Position numbers and translations under genes: made by a program
Assembly: GCA_022842285.1 (NCBI GenBank)
Contig: JALHPV010000026.1
Location: 1 to 41,825 of the forward strand
Reading direction: 5' to 3'
Source: Kofleriaceae bacterium
Lineage (GTDB): Bacteria; Myxococcota_A; Polyangia; Haliangiales; Haliangiaceae
DNA: 41,825 nucleotides
Shown: positions 19,436-27,975 of the stretch, piece after piece
Layout of the letters: every line of letters starts with the position of its first letter
How positions within the stretch are numbered: position 1 is the first letter of the stretch
The notes under the pieces: generated by a model
Told to the model about the DNA's origin: nothing
Databases searched by the model: none
The model's input: only the letters and a program-made list of their open reading frames with translations

Positions 19436-21430
19436 ATGCGTCTGGGTCTAGCCTTCCTGATCCTCGTCGCGCTCGGCTCGACGGCTCACGCGCAGCTGAG
19501 CACTGGCGCCACGATTTCCTTCGACGAGTTCCGGGTCGAGGTCGATGGCAACTTCGTCATCCCCACCACCGAGGAAGCCCAGCGCTTCTTCCTGAACACC
19601 GCGACCTGTGAGTGCTCGCAGGCGGACGCCGAGGAGACGACGATCGCCTACAACATGGGCGTCGAGGGCACGGGCCCGGTCACGCCCGCCGAGATCTGGG
19701 TCGGCACGGGCTGCGATCAGGAAGCAACCCGCATGATGACGTGCCGCAAGCTCGACACGGTCGTCGACAATATCTACGACTTCGACATATCCCAGAACGA
19801 CATCAGGGTCAGCGTGTTCGACCTCGTCAACAGCCGCCCCGGCGACGAGAGCATGAACTGCAAGCCGATCGTGGCCGCCACCCTGTGGGTGCTCGTCGAC
19901 GAGGGCACGAACGGCAGCTACGAGCTCATCGAGAGCATCGGCGTCGGCACCACCGATACCTCGATGCCCATCAACGGCGGCGTCGACACGACCCCCCCCG
20001 CCCTCCCCGAGAACATCGTCGCCAACGCGAGCGAAGAAGCCGTTCGCATCACCTGGGATGTGGCCCTGACGGATCAAGGCATCTTCGGCTATCAGGCCTT
20101 CTGCGCGCAGAACGGCGCCGCCGTGTTCGATGCGGGCGAGCGCGTGTCACCGAAGTACCGCACGGCCGGCCTCGTCTGCGGCGCGGCCGTCGAGGCGGAT
20201 CTCACCGAGTCGCCGGTTGCGGAGGACGACGCGGGTGAGCCGCTGACGGAACCGCTGAGCGCGTTCCGCAACCTCGACGCGACGTTCCTGTGCGGCGAGG
20301 CCATCTCGCCCACGGCCGACTCGCTGACGATCCAGGGCCTCGAGAACGACGTGCCCTACGAGGTGGCGCTGGTCGTCGTCGACCTCCACGGCAACTACAC
20401 GGGGACGTATTTCACGAGCACCGTGCTCCCCAAGTCGGTCACCGACCTCTGGGAGGACATCAATGACCGCGGCGGCGAGATCCAGGGCGGCTGCCTCGGG
20501 ACGACGCTCCCCGGCGATGGCGGCCCCTTCGGCGGCCTGCTCGTCGGCGGCGCGCTCCTCCTCGGCATGAAGCTGCGCGGCCGTCGCCGCACCGTGCTCG
20601 CGGCTGGCGCCGTGGTCGCGACGCTCGCCGGCACCGCCGCTGCCGATGACTTCCGTCCGTACTGGGAGGAAGAGACGCAGATCGACGACGGCACGAACCT
20701 CTACGACCTCGGCGACGTGCGCTGGCATGTCGGCATCAAGGTCGGTCCGTACATCCCCGACATCGATGGCCAGATCGGCGTGAACCCCACCACGGGCCTG
20801 GGCCCGTACGCGGCGATGTTCGGTGACTGGTACGACATCGAGGAGGGCACCGGGAGGCTCGACGCGCACAACGCGCGCGTCTGGCAGATCCTGCCGATGC
20901 TCGACGTCGACTACGTGCTCTGGCGCGGGTTCGGGCAGGTCACGGTCGGCGGCAGCATCGGCTACATGCAGAAGTCCGCGCCGGCGTACCTGGCGGGCAC
21001 GTCCCCCGACGATCCGAAGCGGCTGCGCTCGACATCCAACGAGACGGTGTTTCGCCTGATCCCGACCCAGGCCAACGTCGGCTATCGGTTCACGTACCTC
21101 TCCGATACGTATGGTGTGCCGGTCGTGCCCTTCGTACGGGGCGGCCTCGCCTACTACATGTGGTTGATGAAGGCGCCCAACGGCGAGGCGTCGGCGGTCG
21201 GGATGAACACGGCGAAGGGCGGCACCTTCGGCTTCGTGGGCGCGGTGGGCCTGGCCATTCGCGCCGAGAACATCGATCGCGACACCGCGCGCTCGATGCG
21301 CGAGACGGGCGTCGATCACGCCGGCTTCTACGTCGAGTGGTCGCTCGGCATGGTCGACGGGTTCGGCGCGTCCGACAAGCTCTCCGTCGGAGACTCGACG
21401 TTCTTCGGCGGCTTCGACTTCGAGTTTTAG
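19436..21430 (+). CDS. Fused exported protein: FN3-like, MYXO-CTERM-like tail, second signal and outer-membrane barrel
   Basis: A single 664-residue frame that reads like two genes. Part 1 (residues 1-377) has a Sec signal ending AHA before Q, a Cys-containing domain, a fibronectin-III-like domain (PPALPENIVANASEEAVRITW), and a tail of Cys353, glycine/proline linker, hydrophobic span and Arg cluster, as in MYXO-CTERM sorting signals. Part 2 begins at an in-frame ATG (20567, Met378) with a second good signal peptide ending TAAA before D404. It continues as about 260 residues of amphipathic strands ending in Phe, an outer-membrane barrel pattern. The halves resemble what I recall as the neighbouring MXAN_2561 (MYXO-CTERM) and MXAN_2562 (barrel) families of Myxococcus. 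The start is ATG 19436, where the signal begins. Confidence 0.78.
   Translation: MRLGLAFLILVALGSTAHAQLSTGATISFDEFRVEVDGNFVIPTTEEAQRFFLNTATCECSQADAEETTIAYNMGVEGTGPVTPAEIWVGTGCDQEATRMMTCRKLDTVVDNIYDFDISQNDIRVSVFDLVNSRPGDESMNCKPIVAATLWVLVDEGTNGSYELIESIGVGTTDTSMPINGGVDTTPPALPENIVANASEEAVRITWDVALTDQGIFGYQAFCAQNGAAVFDAGERVSPKYRTAGLVCGAAVEADLTESPVAEDDAGEPLTEPLSAFRNLDATFLCGEAISPTADSLTIQGLENDVPYEVALVVVDLHGNYTGTYFTSTVLPKSVTDLWEDINDRGGEIQGGCLGTTLPGDGGPFGGLLVGGALLLGMKLRGRRRTVLAAGAVVATLAGTAAADDFRPYWEEETQIDDGTNLYDLGDVRWHVGIKVGPYIPDIDGQIGVNPTTGLGPYAAMFGDWYDIEEGTGRLDAHNARVWQILPMLDVDYVLWRGFGQVTVGGSIGYMQKSAPAYLAGTSPDDPKRLRSTSNETVFRLIPTQANVGYRFTYLSDTYGVPVVPFVRGGLAYYMWLMKAPNGEASAVGMNTAKGGTFGFVGAVGLAIRAENIDRDTARSMRETGVDHAGFYVEWSLGMVDGFGASDKLSVGDSTFFGGFDFEF
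20492..20644 (+). other. Internal MYXO-CTERM-like tail overlapping a second signal peptide
   Basis: This is the junction within the fused protein. Cys353 (20492-20494), a Gly/Pro linker, a hydrophobic span (GGLLVGGALLLG) and KLRGRRR form a MYXO-CTERM-like tail. The same KLRGRRR is the positive end of a signal peptide that starts at ATG 20567, runs TVLAAGAVVATLAG and ends at a signal-peptidase I site after Ala403. No Shine-Dalgarno sequence precedes the internal ATG. Confidence 0.6.
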
Positions 21431-21463
21431 GGGCGTCTTCTCGACACCAAGCCGCCGCGGAGC

Positions 21464-22765
21464 CTAGAGCTCGTAGCCGAGCGAGCCGCCGACGTTGGTG
21501 AACGCATCGGTGGCGCCGCTGGCCGAGAATCCCGCCATCGGATTGCCGGCGCCGAACGTCCACGCGTAGCGCGTGTAGCTCGCCTCCACCGTGAAGAAGA
21601 GCTTGCCGGCGTGGAGCAGGACGCCGCCCCCGAGCTTGAGGCCGGTCGCGCTGGGGTTGTTGAAGCGATCCCCGAAGCCCTTGCCCGAGACCACGATGCG
21701 GTTCTCGGCCGCCACGAACGGCTCCAGCTTGGCGAGCTTCACCGAGGCGCGGCCCCCGATGCGCACCGAGCTGTAGTCCGCGTCGGGCACCTGGACGAGC
21801 TGGGAGGCGTCGGTCGCGTTGAAGCGATGAATGTCGCGTACGTAGCCGGCCCCGACCTCGAGGGAGGCGAGGTCACCGAGCAGCCAGCGATGGCGCGCGC
21901 TGACCTGGAACGTCCGCCAGTACGTCGAGAGCCCCGTCTCCATCTCGTTCTCGTCGAGCACGGGCTGGGAGTTCGCGCCGTGGCCGTAGTGGACGATGAG
22001 AGCCAGCCCGCGGAGGGCCTTCACGCCGAGGAGGGTGCCCGGATACACCTCCACGTACGGCCCGACGAGCACCTGGCCCGCCTCGGTCTCGGGCTTCAGC
22101 TCCCCCATGGGGTTCTCGTACTTGAAGTTACGGAAGCCGACCGTGACCAGGGCCGAGACGGCGAGGATGGGCCCGGCACGCGGCGGGCCTGGCTTCTCGG
22201 GCTCCTCGGTCGGCGTCGGGTTCAGGGGATCCGTGTCGTCGATATCCGGCCCCGGGTCCGCGGGCTCGACGAAGCGCTTCCCCTCGACGGTGACCTCGCC
22301 CCCGTTCTCGAGCTCGACGGACTCGGAGTGGACCTCCCGGTCGTCGACCAGGAGCACGACCTTGTGCGTCCCGGGCTCGATCTCGATGCGCGCCGGCGCC
22401 GAGCCGCGCGGCTTGTCGTCGATGGAGATCTCGGCCCCGCGGGGGCCCTTGACCAGGATCGTCCCCGAGGCCGCCTCGAGCTTGAAGGTGAACTTCGGCT
22501 TCTTGTCCCGCTTGCCGACGTCGACGTTCTCGAGGAGCGAGGTGTAGTTCTCGAGCTCGATAATTAGGGTGTGCGAGCCGACCGGAACGCTGACGTTACA
22601 GGGGGTCGTACATAGCGCCCCGTCCTCCTTGAGGTTCAGGTAGACGGTCGCCCCCTCCGGCTCGGTCACGATCTCGACCTTTTTCTTTCCCTGGGCCTCG
22701 GCCCGGGCTGGCGTCCCCAGGGCGACCGCACACGCGACTAGTGTGCTGAGCAGACCGCGGGCCAT
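21464..22765 (-). CDS. PEGA-domain protein with C-terminal outer-membrane-like barrel
   Basis: A 433-residue exported protein. The signal (ARGLLSTLVACAVALGTPARAEA) is followed by two PEGA domains: the first at VEIVTEPEGATVYLNLKEDG with a Cys pair (LCTTPCNV), the second at GTILVKGPRGAEISIDDKPRG. An acidic Pro-rich linker (DIDDTDPLNPTPTEEPEKPGP) joins these to about 210 residues of alternating strands, ending SLGYEL, that look like a beta barrel. PEGA domains are thought to bind cell-wall or surface carbohydrate. The long upstream frame is a shadow; ATG 22765 starts the signal and has TATGAT six bases upstream. It converges on the fused MYXO-CTERM/barrel gene, a possible functional neighbour. 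Confidence 0.8.
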   Translation of the reverse strand: MARGLLSTLVACAVALGTPARAEAQGKKKVEIVTEPEGATVYLNLKEDGALCTTPCNVSVPVGSHTLIIELENYTSLLENVDVGKRDKKPKFTFKLEAASGTILVKGPRGAEISIDDKPRGSAPARIEIEPGTHKVVLLVDDREVHSESVELENGGEVTVEGKRFVEPADPGPDIDDTDPLNPTPTEEPEKPGPPRAGPILAVSALVTVGFRNFKYENPMGELKPETEAGQVLVGPYVEVYPGTLLGVKALRGLALIVHYGHGANSQPVLDENEMETGLSTYWRTFQVSARHRWLLGDLASLEVGAGYVRDIHRFNATDASQLVQVPDADYSSVRIGGRASVKLAKLEPFVAAENRIVVSGKGFGDRFNNPSATGLKLGGGVLLHAGKLFFTVEASYTRYAWTFGAGNPMAGFSASGATDAFTNVGGSLGYEL

Positions 22766-22771
22766 GGCGGG

Positions 22772-22777
22772 ATCATA
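22772..22777 (-). promoter_or_regulatory. Putative -10 element of the PEGA-barrel gene
   Basis: On the reverse strand TATGAT ends six bases before ATG 22765, with no Shine-Dalgarno sequence between. The divergent TerB-like gene starts only 43 bases away, so promoter elements for both genes must overlap here. Confidence 0.42.
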
Positions 22778-22808
22778 GCGCGTTCGATTACCATCTCGCC
22801 AAGTCGCG

Positions 22809-23702
22809 ATGGACCGGAGCGTGAAGGACCTTCTCGGGGGGTCATTGAAACCCAATGACCCCCGGCGCTTCCTTATCGAAGCCATGGTTGGAGCCATGAA
22901 CTCCGACGGGTCGATCGACCCGCGCGAGCTCGCCGTCATCGAGCACCAGCTGGAGCAGCACCCGCTCTTCCAGGGCCTGACCCCGGCGGCGTCGCGCACC
23001 CTGATCGACCTGTCGAGCGACGCCATCCAGTTCGCGGGGAACGCCCTCGCCCGCGCCCCCATGATCGCGCGCGGCCTCCCCGCCCGCATCCACCGCATCG
23101 CCGCCTACGGGATGGCCGCCGAGGTCGCGGTCGCCGACCAGACGATGCACCAGGGCGAGATCGAGTTCCTCGACGGACTTCGCATCGCCCTGCGCATCTC
23201 GCCGCTCGAGTCGGAGCAGATCATCGGCTACGCCCACGCCGGCGTGCTCGGTCCGTACCTCGAGGACCGCTACCTCCGGATCAAGAACCTCATCCCGGCG
23301 GCCTGCGAGGTGTTTGCCCTGCGGGCCCTCGCGCGCGGGGTCGCGACCGATGACCACCGCTTCCGCGTGCGCGACTTCTTCGCCGCGATGCCGGACCTCA
23401 CCCTCTCGCGCGACGAGCTCGACGCGGAGCTGTACCGGTCCTTCCGCCGGCCGCGCTCGCCGCATGCGCAGGTGTTCGGCGAGCTGGCGCGTGTCGCGGC
23501 GGCGATGCCCGACCCTGTCGATCGCTACTGGATGGTCGTCTACGCCCTCGTCGCCGAGACACCGTCCACCGTGCCGAGCTGGCGCGTGGTCCCGTTCATC
23601 GGCGTCCTGCAGACGACGTTTCAGATCTCGGACACCGATATGGGGCTCGCGGTCGCGGACGCACTGACATTCCCGCCTGCCATGCCTCGGCCTACTGTTT
23701 GA
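22809..23702 (+). CDS. TerB-like (tellurite resistance-type) domain protein
   Basis: A 297-residue, mostly helical protein without a signal peptide. Residues 20-60 (LIEAMVGAMNSDGSIDPRELAVIEHQL) and 95-150 (RIAAYGMAAEVAVADQTMHQGEIEFLDGLRIAL) match the pattern of TerB/DUF533-type domains: helix, acidic loop with D-G-x-I-D or D-x-x-M-H-x-G-E, helix. These acidic loops bind metal in TerB. The C-terminal half is a further helical region I do not recognise. It has TACCAT 14 bases before the ATG. It is divergent from the PEGA-barrel gene and followed 34 bases later by a SUKH-family gene. Actual tellurite resistance is not implied; many such proteins act in stress or surface complexes. Confidence 0.7.
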   Translation: MDRSVKDLLGGSLKPNDPRRFLIEAMVGAMNSDGSIDPRELAVIEHQLEQHPLFQGLTPAASRTLIDLSSDAIQFAGNALARAPMIARGLPARIHRIAAYGMAAEVAVADQTMHQGEIEFLDGLRIALRISPLESEQIIGYAHAGVLGPYLEDRYLRIKNLIPAACEVFALRALARGVATDDHRFRVRDFFAAMPDLTLSRDELDAELYRSFRRPRSPHAQVFGELARVAAAMPDPVDRYWMVVYALVAETPSTVPSWRVVPFIGVLQTTFQISDTDMGLAVADALTFPPAMPRPTV

Positions 23703-23717
23703 GGTAGGTATCGGGTC

Positions 23718-23723
23718 TATACT
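23718..23723 (+). promoter_or_regulatory. Putative -10 element of the SUKH gene
   Basis: TATACT ends 13 bases before ATG 23737, which would give a leader of roughly six bases. No Shine-Dalgarno sequence is present. Confidence 0.33.
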
Positions 23724-23736
23724 CGACGCGCTCGCC

Positions 23737-24216
23737 ATGACGTCCAACACCATCGAGCTCGTGGAACGCGTCCGTCGCCATCTGCGCGACCACGAGAGCG
23801 TGTGCGAGATCGCCGGGCCCGCGCCCGAGGCGGCCATCAACGCGGCCGAAGCAGCGCTGGGCGTCCCGTTCCCGCCGTCGTACCGCACGTTCCTTCGTAC
23901 CTTCGGCGGCATCGCGATCCCCAAGCACCTCGGCATCGTCCACGACTTCGTGGGCGTCGAGTCCGTGACGCGGACGCTCGAGGCGCGCGCGCAGAAGAAG
24001 CTCCGTGACCACCTCGTCGTGGTCGGCCTTGGCGCGGATCACCAGGAGTGGTTCTGCCTCGATGCGAGCCGGCCCACGGCCAGCGGCGAGTACCCGGTGG
24101 TCCTCTTCGACGCCCGCGACAACGCCGTCGATCAGCAGTTCTATGATGACTTCGGGCAGATGCTGTCCCAGGTCATGGACTTCGTCGCCGAGAGCCTCGA
24201 ACAGCCTCTGGACTGA
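23737..24216 (+). CDS. SMI1/KNR4 (SUKH) family protein
   Basis: A 159-residue SUKH-superfamily protein. The defining stretch is EAALGVPFPPSYRTFLRTFGGIAI near residues 36-60 (conserved Leu-Pro-like turn, Tyr, Phe-Leu and Gly-Gly). It is followed by strands ending in GLGADHQEWFCLDAS and YPVVLFDARDNAVDQQFYDDFGQML, as expected for the alpha/beta core. SUKH proteins are often immunity proteins to secreted toxins, but many are solitary. No polymorphic toxin, Rhs or Hint gene is visible nearby, so an immunity role is not supported by context. It has its own -10-like element and follows a TerB-like gene on the same strand. Confidence 0.82.
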   Translation: MTSNTIELVERVRRHLRDHESVCEIAGPAPEAAINAAEAALGVPFPPSYRTFLRTFGGIAIPKHLGIVHDFVGVESVTRTLEARAQKKLRDHLVVVGLGADHQEWFCLDASRPTASGEYPVVLFDARDNAVDQQFYDDFGQMLSQVMDFVAESLEQPLD

Positions 24217-24266
24217 GCGACTTTCGTCACGCGAACGTCAAACATCGCGTGCTAGGGTCCGCGCCG

Positions 24267-27200
24267 ATGCGCCGGAGCCTGTCTGTTTTTTGGCTGTCGC
24301 TTGCCCTGCTCGCAGGAGCCCTCGCGGGACCTGGCTGTAGCTGCGGCGGGGATGATTCGTCCGACGACAACCCCGATGGGGACGAGACGATGGACGTCGA
24401 CTCGAACCCGGATGACGGGATCCTGCCCGACGGCCCGGAAGCGACGGAGGTGGTCTGCGAGATCATCTCGCCGCCCGCCTCGGGCACCTGCGAGGTGACC
24501 GCCGGAGGTGAGGCCAAGCTCTTGAAAGGCACCGTGCTCACCCCCGACACGGTCTATATCGGTGGCCAGGTGGCTCTCGACGCCGAGGGTCGGATCAGCT
24601 GCGTGGGCTGCGATTGCGAGGAGGCCGGCCAGACGGTCGTCACGTGCGCGGAGGGCGTCATCTCGCCCGGCCTCATCAACCCGCACGACCACATCACGTT
24701 CACGCAGAACCAGCCCTATAACGATGTCGGCATCCGGTACGAGCACCGTCATCAGTGGCGCATCGGCCAGGACGGCCGCCCGAAGATCCCGTCGCAGGGC
24801 AGCGCCACGGGCGATCAGATTCGGTGGGGCGAGCTCCGCTTCCTCATGGGCGGCGCCACGTCGATCGTCGGCAGCGGTGGTCAGGCCGGCTTCGTCCGTA
24901 ACCTCGACCGCGAGAACCTCCAGGAGGGCCTCGGTCAGGGCGCGGTGAACTTCGACACGTTCCCGCTGAACGACTCGTCCGGCACGCGCCGCGCGGGCGA
25001 CTGCAACTACGGCGGCTCGCCGACGACGGCCGCGAGCATCACCGGCGATGACTCCTACGAGCCCCACACGTCCGAGGGCATCGACGACACCGCGCGCAAC
25101 GAGTTCCTCTGCCAGTCGTCGTCGGAGTTCGACACGATGGCCCCGGGCACGTCGAACAACCTGCTCTTGCCGAAGACGGCCATGATCCACGCCGTCGGCC
25201 TCAAGCCCGCGGACCTCGATGCGATGGCGCAGGCGAGCACCAGCCTCATCTGGTCGCCGCGCAGCAACATCACGCTCTACGGCGACACGGCCCGCGTCAC
25301 GACGGCGCGCGCGCTCGGCGTCAACATCTCGCTGGGTACGGACTGGATGCCCACCGGCTCCATGAACATGCTGCGCGAGCTGCGCTGCGCCGACGAGATG
25401 AACCGGAACTACTACAACAACACGTTCTCCGATCGGGAGATGTGGCAGATGGTGACGACGAACGCCGCGGTCGCCACGAAGACGGACGACGTGATCGGGC
25501 TCCTCGCCCCCGGCAAGGTCGGCGACATCGCGATCTTCAAGGCCAACGGCAAGACGTTCCGCGCCGTCATCGAGGCGGAGCCGCAGGACGTGATGCTCGT
25601 CCTCCGTGGCGGGCGCGCGCTGTATGGCGAGGCCACCACCGTCGATGCGCTCGCCGATAACTGCGACGCCGTCGACGTGTGCACGAGCGCCAAGCGCGTG
25701 TGTGCGACGAGCGAGGTCGGCAAGACCTACGAGGCGCTGAAGACGGGTGCCGGTTCGAGCTACCCCGCGTTCCAGTGCGGCGAGCCGATGAACGAGCCGT
25801 CGTGCCACCCGGAGCGTCCGGAGAGCATCGATGGCTCGACGATCTTCACCGGCGAAGCGACCGCGACGGACAGCGACGGCGATGGCATCCCGAACGCGTC
25901 GGACAAGTGCCCGATGGTGTTCGACCCGGCGCGCCCTCTCGACAACGGCATGCAGGGCGATGCGGACGGCGACGGCGTGGGCGATGCCTGCGATGTGTGC
26001 CCGCTCGATGCCAACAGCACGACGTGCACGCCGAGCAATCCGAACGACCGCGACGGCGATACGGTCGAGAACTCGGCCGACAACTGCCCCGATCTGGCGA
26101 ACACCGATCAGGCGGACATGGACAACGACGGCAAGGGCGACGTCTGTGACGCCTGCCCGATGGCGGCGAACCCGGGCGCGCAGGGCTGCCCGGCGTCGAT
26201 CTACTCGATCAAGACGGGCGCGACGCCTGTCGGCACCGCGGTCCGCGTGACGAACGCGCTCGTGACCGGCAAGGGCGCCAACGGCTTCTTCGTCCAGGCC
26301 AAGATGGGCGACCCCGGCTACATGGGCACCGACAACTCCGGCATGTTCGTGTTCACCTCGAACGCGGCCTACCTCGCCGCCGCCAACGTCGGGGCGCGGG
26401 TGTCGATCGAAGCCACGGTCGAGAACTTCCAGGGGCAGATCGAGCTGTCGTCCGTCTCCGGCGTCACCGTGGATGCGGCGGGCCCCGAGGCGCTGCCCGC
26501 TCCGGTGTCCGCCACGTACGCCGAGGTGAAGACGGGTGGCCCGCGGGCGGCCGCTCTCGAGGGCGTCCTCGTCTCGCTCGGTGCGGCGACCGTCTCGGCG
26601 GTCCAGCCGATGTTCGGCGAGTTCACGCTGACGGCGGGGGCCGACAACCTCGTCGTCGACGACTTCCTGTTCGTGCCGACCCCGGCCCCGCAGGTGGGTC
26701 AGGCCTACTCGTCCACGCGCGGCATCGTCACGCTCCGCTCGGCGGGCGGCGGCGTCTCGGTGATGAAGCTCCTCCCCCGCTCCGCGGCAGATCTGGTCGC
26801 GGGCGCACCGAACCTCGCGAGCCTCACGCCGGCCGTCTCGTTCACGACGGTCGGGACGGTCAACGCCCCGACGTTCCCCACGCCCCTCCGGGTGAACCTG
26901 ACCGGCCCCGCGCAGGGCCCGACGGTGGTGACCTTGACGTCCATGTCGCCGACCACGCTCACGGTCATGAACGTCACCGTCCCCGACGGCGCCACGGGCA
27001 TCGACGTGCCGGTCAGCGGCCTGGTGATGGGCACGACCGTCATCACCGGCCAGATCGGCGCGGGCATGGTGCAGATGGCGATGGTGCGCGTCCTGGGCGT
27101 GGCCGAGCAGCCGACGACGGTCACGCTCTCGCCCACCGAAGCGAGCGTGCCGGCCAGCGGCTCGGTCACCCTCACCGCGACGCTCGACATCCCGGCGCCG

Positions 27201-27935
27201 GCGGGCGGCACGACCGTGAACCTCACGACCACGGCGGGCTCGGTCCCGGCGACGGTCACGGTGCTCGCGAACCAGACTGCGGCGACCTTCTCGTTCACCG
27301 AAACGGTGGGCTCGGGGATGGCGACGGTCACGGCGACGCTCGGGGGCAGCACCAGCACGGCGACGATCACCGTCTCCACCGGCGTGCAGAACCTCGTCAT
27401 CAACGAGGTCGAGTACGACCAGCCGTCCACGGACGAGACGGAGTACATCGAGATCTACAACCCGACGGGCGCGGCCGTCTCGCTCGCCGGCAAGCAGCTC
27501 CTGCTCGTGAACGGCGCGGACGAGACCGTCTACGACACGATCGACCTCTCTCCCGCCGGCTCGCTGCCGGCCGGTGGCTACCTCGTCGTCGCGGGTAGTG
27601 GGGTCAGCGTCATGGCGCCGGCCATCAAGGTCATGACGGGGTGGACCTCGAACGCGATGCAGAACGGCCCGGACGCGATCGCGCTCATCGACAACACCGC
27701 CCACACGCTGATCGATGCGTTCTCCTACGAGGGCGCCGTGAACAACGTGGACCTGCCCGGCTTCTCCGGGCCCGTCAATCTCAACGAGGGCGCGACTCCG
27801 TCGACGGTGACGGACCTGGCGATGGTGGGCCAGGGCGTGTGCCGCAGCCCGAACGGCACGGACACCGACGTCGTCAACGCGGACTGGAAGGCCTGCCCGG
27901 CCAGCGTCGGCGCGGCGAACCCGGTCGTTCCCTGA
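24267..27935 (+). CDS. Giant lipoprotein: amidohydrolase plus TSP3, Ig-like and lamin-tail domains
   Basis: A 1222-residue lipoprotein (lipobox GPGC, then an acidic linker). Residues about 60-480 form an amidohydrolase of the ATZ/TRZ type with a complete metal set: His140 and His142 (NPHDH), His267 (PHTSEG), His308 (MIHAVGL) and Asp359 (LGTDW), then KVGDIAIF near the end. Residues about 535-640 are thrombospondin type 3 calcium-binding repeats (DSDGDGIPN..C, DADGDGVGDAC). Residues about 640-850 contain OB- or Ig-like strands, 850-1040 have repeats of bacterial Ig/Calx-beta style, and 1042-1222 form a lamin-tail domain (LVINEVEYD ... EYIEIYNPTG). A surface-exposed hydrolase is likely, with an unknown amide or cyclic-imide substrate. 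ATG 24267 begins the signal. Confidence 0.85.
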   Translation: MRRSLSVFWLSLALLAGALAGPGCSCGGDDSSDDNPDGDETMDVDSNPDDGILPDGPEATEVVCEIISPPASGTCEVTAGGEAKLLKGTVLTPDTVYIGGQVALDAEGRISCVGCDCEEAGQTVVTCAEGVISPGLINPHDHITFTQNQPYNDVGIRYEHRHQWRIGQDGRPKIPSQGSATGDQIRWGELRFLMGGATSIVGSGGQAGFVRNLDRENLQEGLGQGAVNFDTFPLNDSSGTRRAGDCNYGGSPTTAASITGDDSYEPHTSEGIDDTARNEFLCQSSSEFDTMAPGTSNNLLLPKTAMIHAVGLKPADLDAMAQASTSLIWSPRSNITLYGDTARVTTARALGVNISLGTDWMPTGSMNMLRELRCADEMNRNYYNNTFSDREMWQMVTTNAAVATKTDDVIGLLAPGKVGDIAIFKANGKTFRAVIEAEPQDVMLVLRGGRALYGEATTVDALADNCDAVDVCTSAKRVCATSEVGKTYEALKTGAGSSYPAFQCGEPMNEPSCHPERPESIDGSTIFTGEATATDSDGDGIPNASDKCPMVFDPARPLDNGMQGDADGDGVGDACDVCPLDANSTTCTPSNPNDRDGDTVENSADNCPDLANTDQADMDNDGKGDVCDACPMAANPGAQGCPASIYSIKTGATPVGTAVRVTNALVTGKGANGFFVQAKMGDPGYMGTDNSGMFVFTSNAAYLAAANVGARVSIEATVENFQGQIELSSVSGVTVDAAGPEALPAPVSATYAEVKTGGPRAAALEGVLVSLGAATVSAVQPMFGEFTLTAGADNLVVDDFLFVPTPAPQVGQAYSSTRGIVTLRSAGGGVSVMKLLPRSAADLVAGAPNLASLTPAVSFTTVGTVNAPTFPTPLRVNLTGPAQGPTVVTLTSMSPTTLTVMNVTVPDGATGIDVPVSGLVMGTTVITGQIGAGMVQMAMVRVLGVAEQPTTVTLSPTEASVPASGSVTLTATLDIPAPAGGTTVNLTTTAGSVPATVTVLANQTAATFSFTETVGSGMATVTATLGGSTSTATITVSTGVQNLVINEVEYDQPSTDETEYIEIYNPTGAAVSLAGKQLLLVNGADETVYDTIDLSPAGSLPAGGYLVVAGSGVSVMAPAIKVMTGWTSNAMQNGPDAIALIDNTAHTLIDAFSYEGAVNNVDLPGFSGPVNLNEGATPSTVTDLAMVGQGVCRSPNGTDTDVVNADWKACPASVGAANPVVP

Positions 27936-27947
27936 CCTGAGCGTTTC

Positions 27948-27975
27948 ACGGGTTCGAATCCCGCCGCCGCTACCA
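27948..27975 (+). pseudogene. Orphan 3' end of a tRNA gene (T-arm, acceptor strand and CCA)
   Basis: Immediately after the amidohydrolase stop there is ACGGG, the canonical T-loop TTCGAAT, CCCGC, then CGCCGCT, A and CCA: the last 28 bases of a tRNA. The T-stem has one mismatch at its outer pair (A27948 with C27964). A whole tRNA would need an AGCGGCG strand near 27903 and D and anticodon arms; only AGCGTCG and no arms are found, all inside the upstream coding sequence. It therefore looks like an attachment-site remnant left by integration at a tRNA 3' end. The amino-acid identity cannot be told. Confidence 0.7.

Noticed and set aside
22809-24216. Tellurite resistance or toxin-immunity island
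   Set aside because: Only single TerB-like and SUKH domains are present. No TerC/D/Z, toxin, Rhs or secretion gene is in the neighbourhood, and base composition is normal.
27903-27975. A complete tRNA gene ending at the CCA
   Set aside because: Only AGCGTCG could pair with the 3' acceptor strand, imperfectly. No D-arm or anticodon arm can be formed, and the 5' part lies in the coding end of the amidohydrolase.
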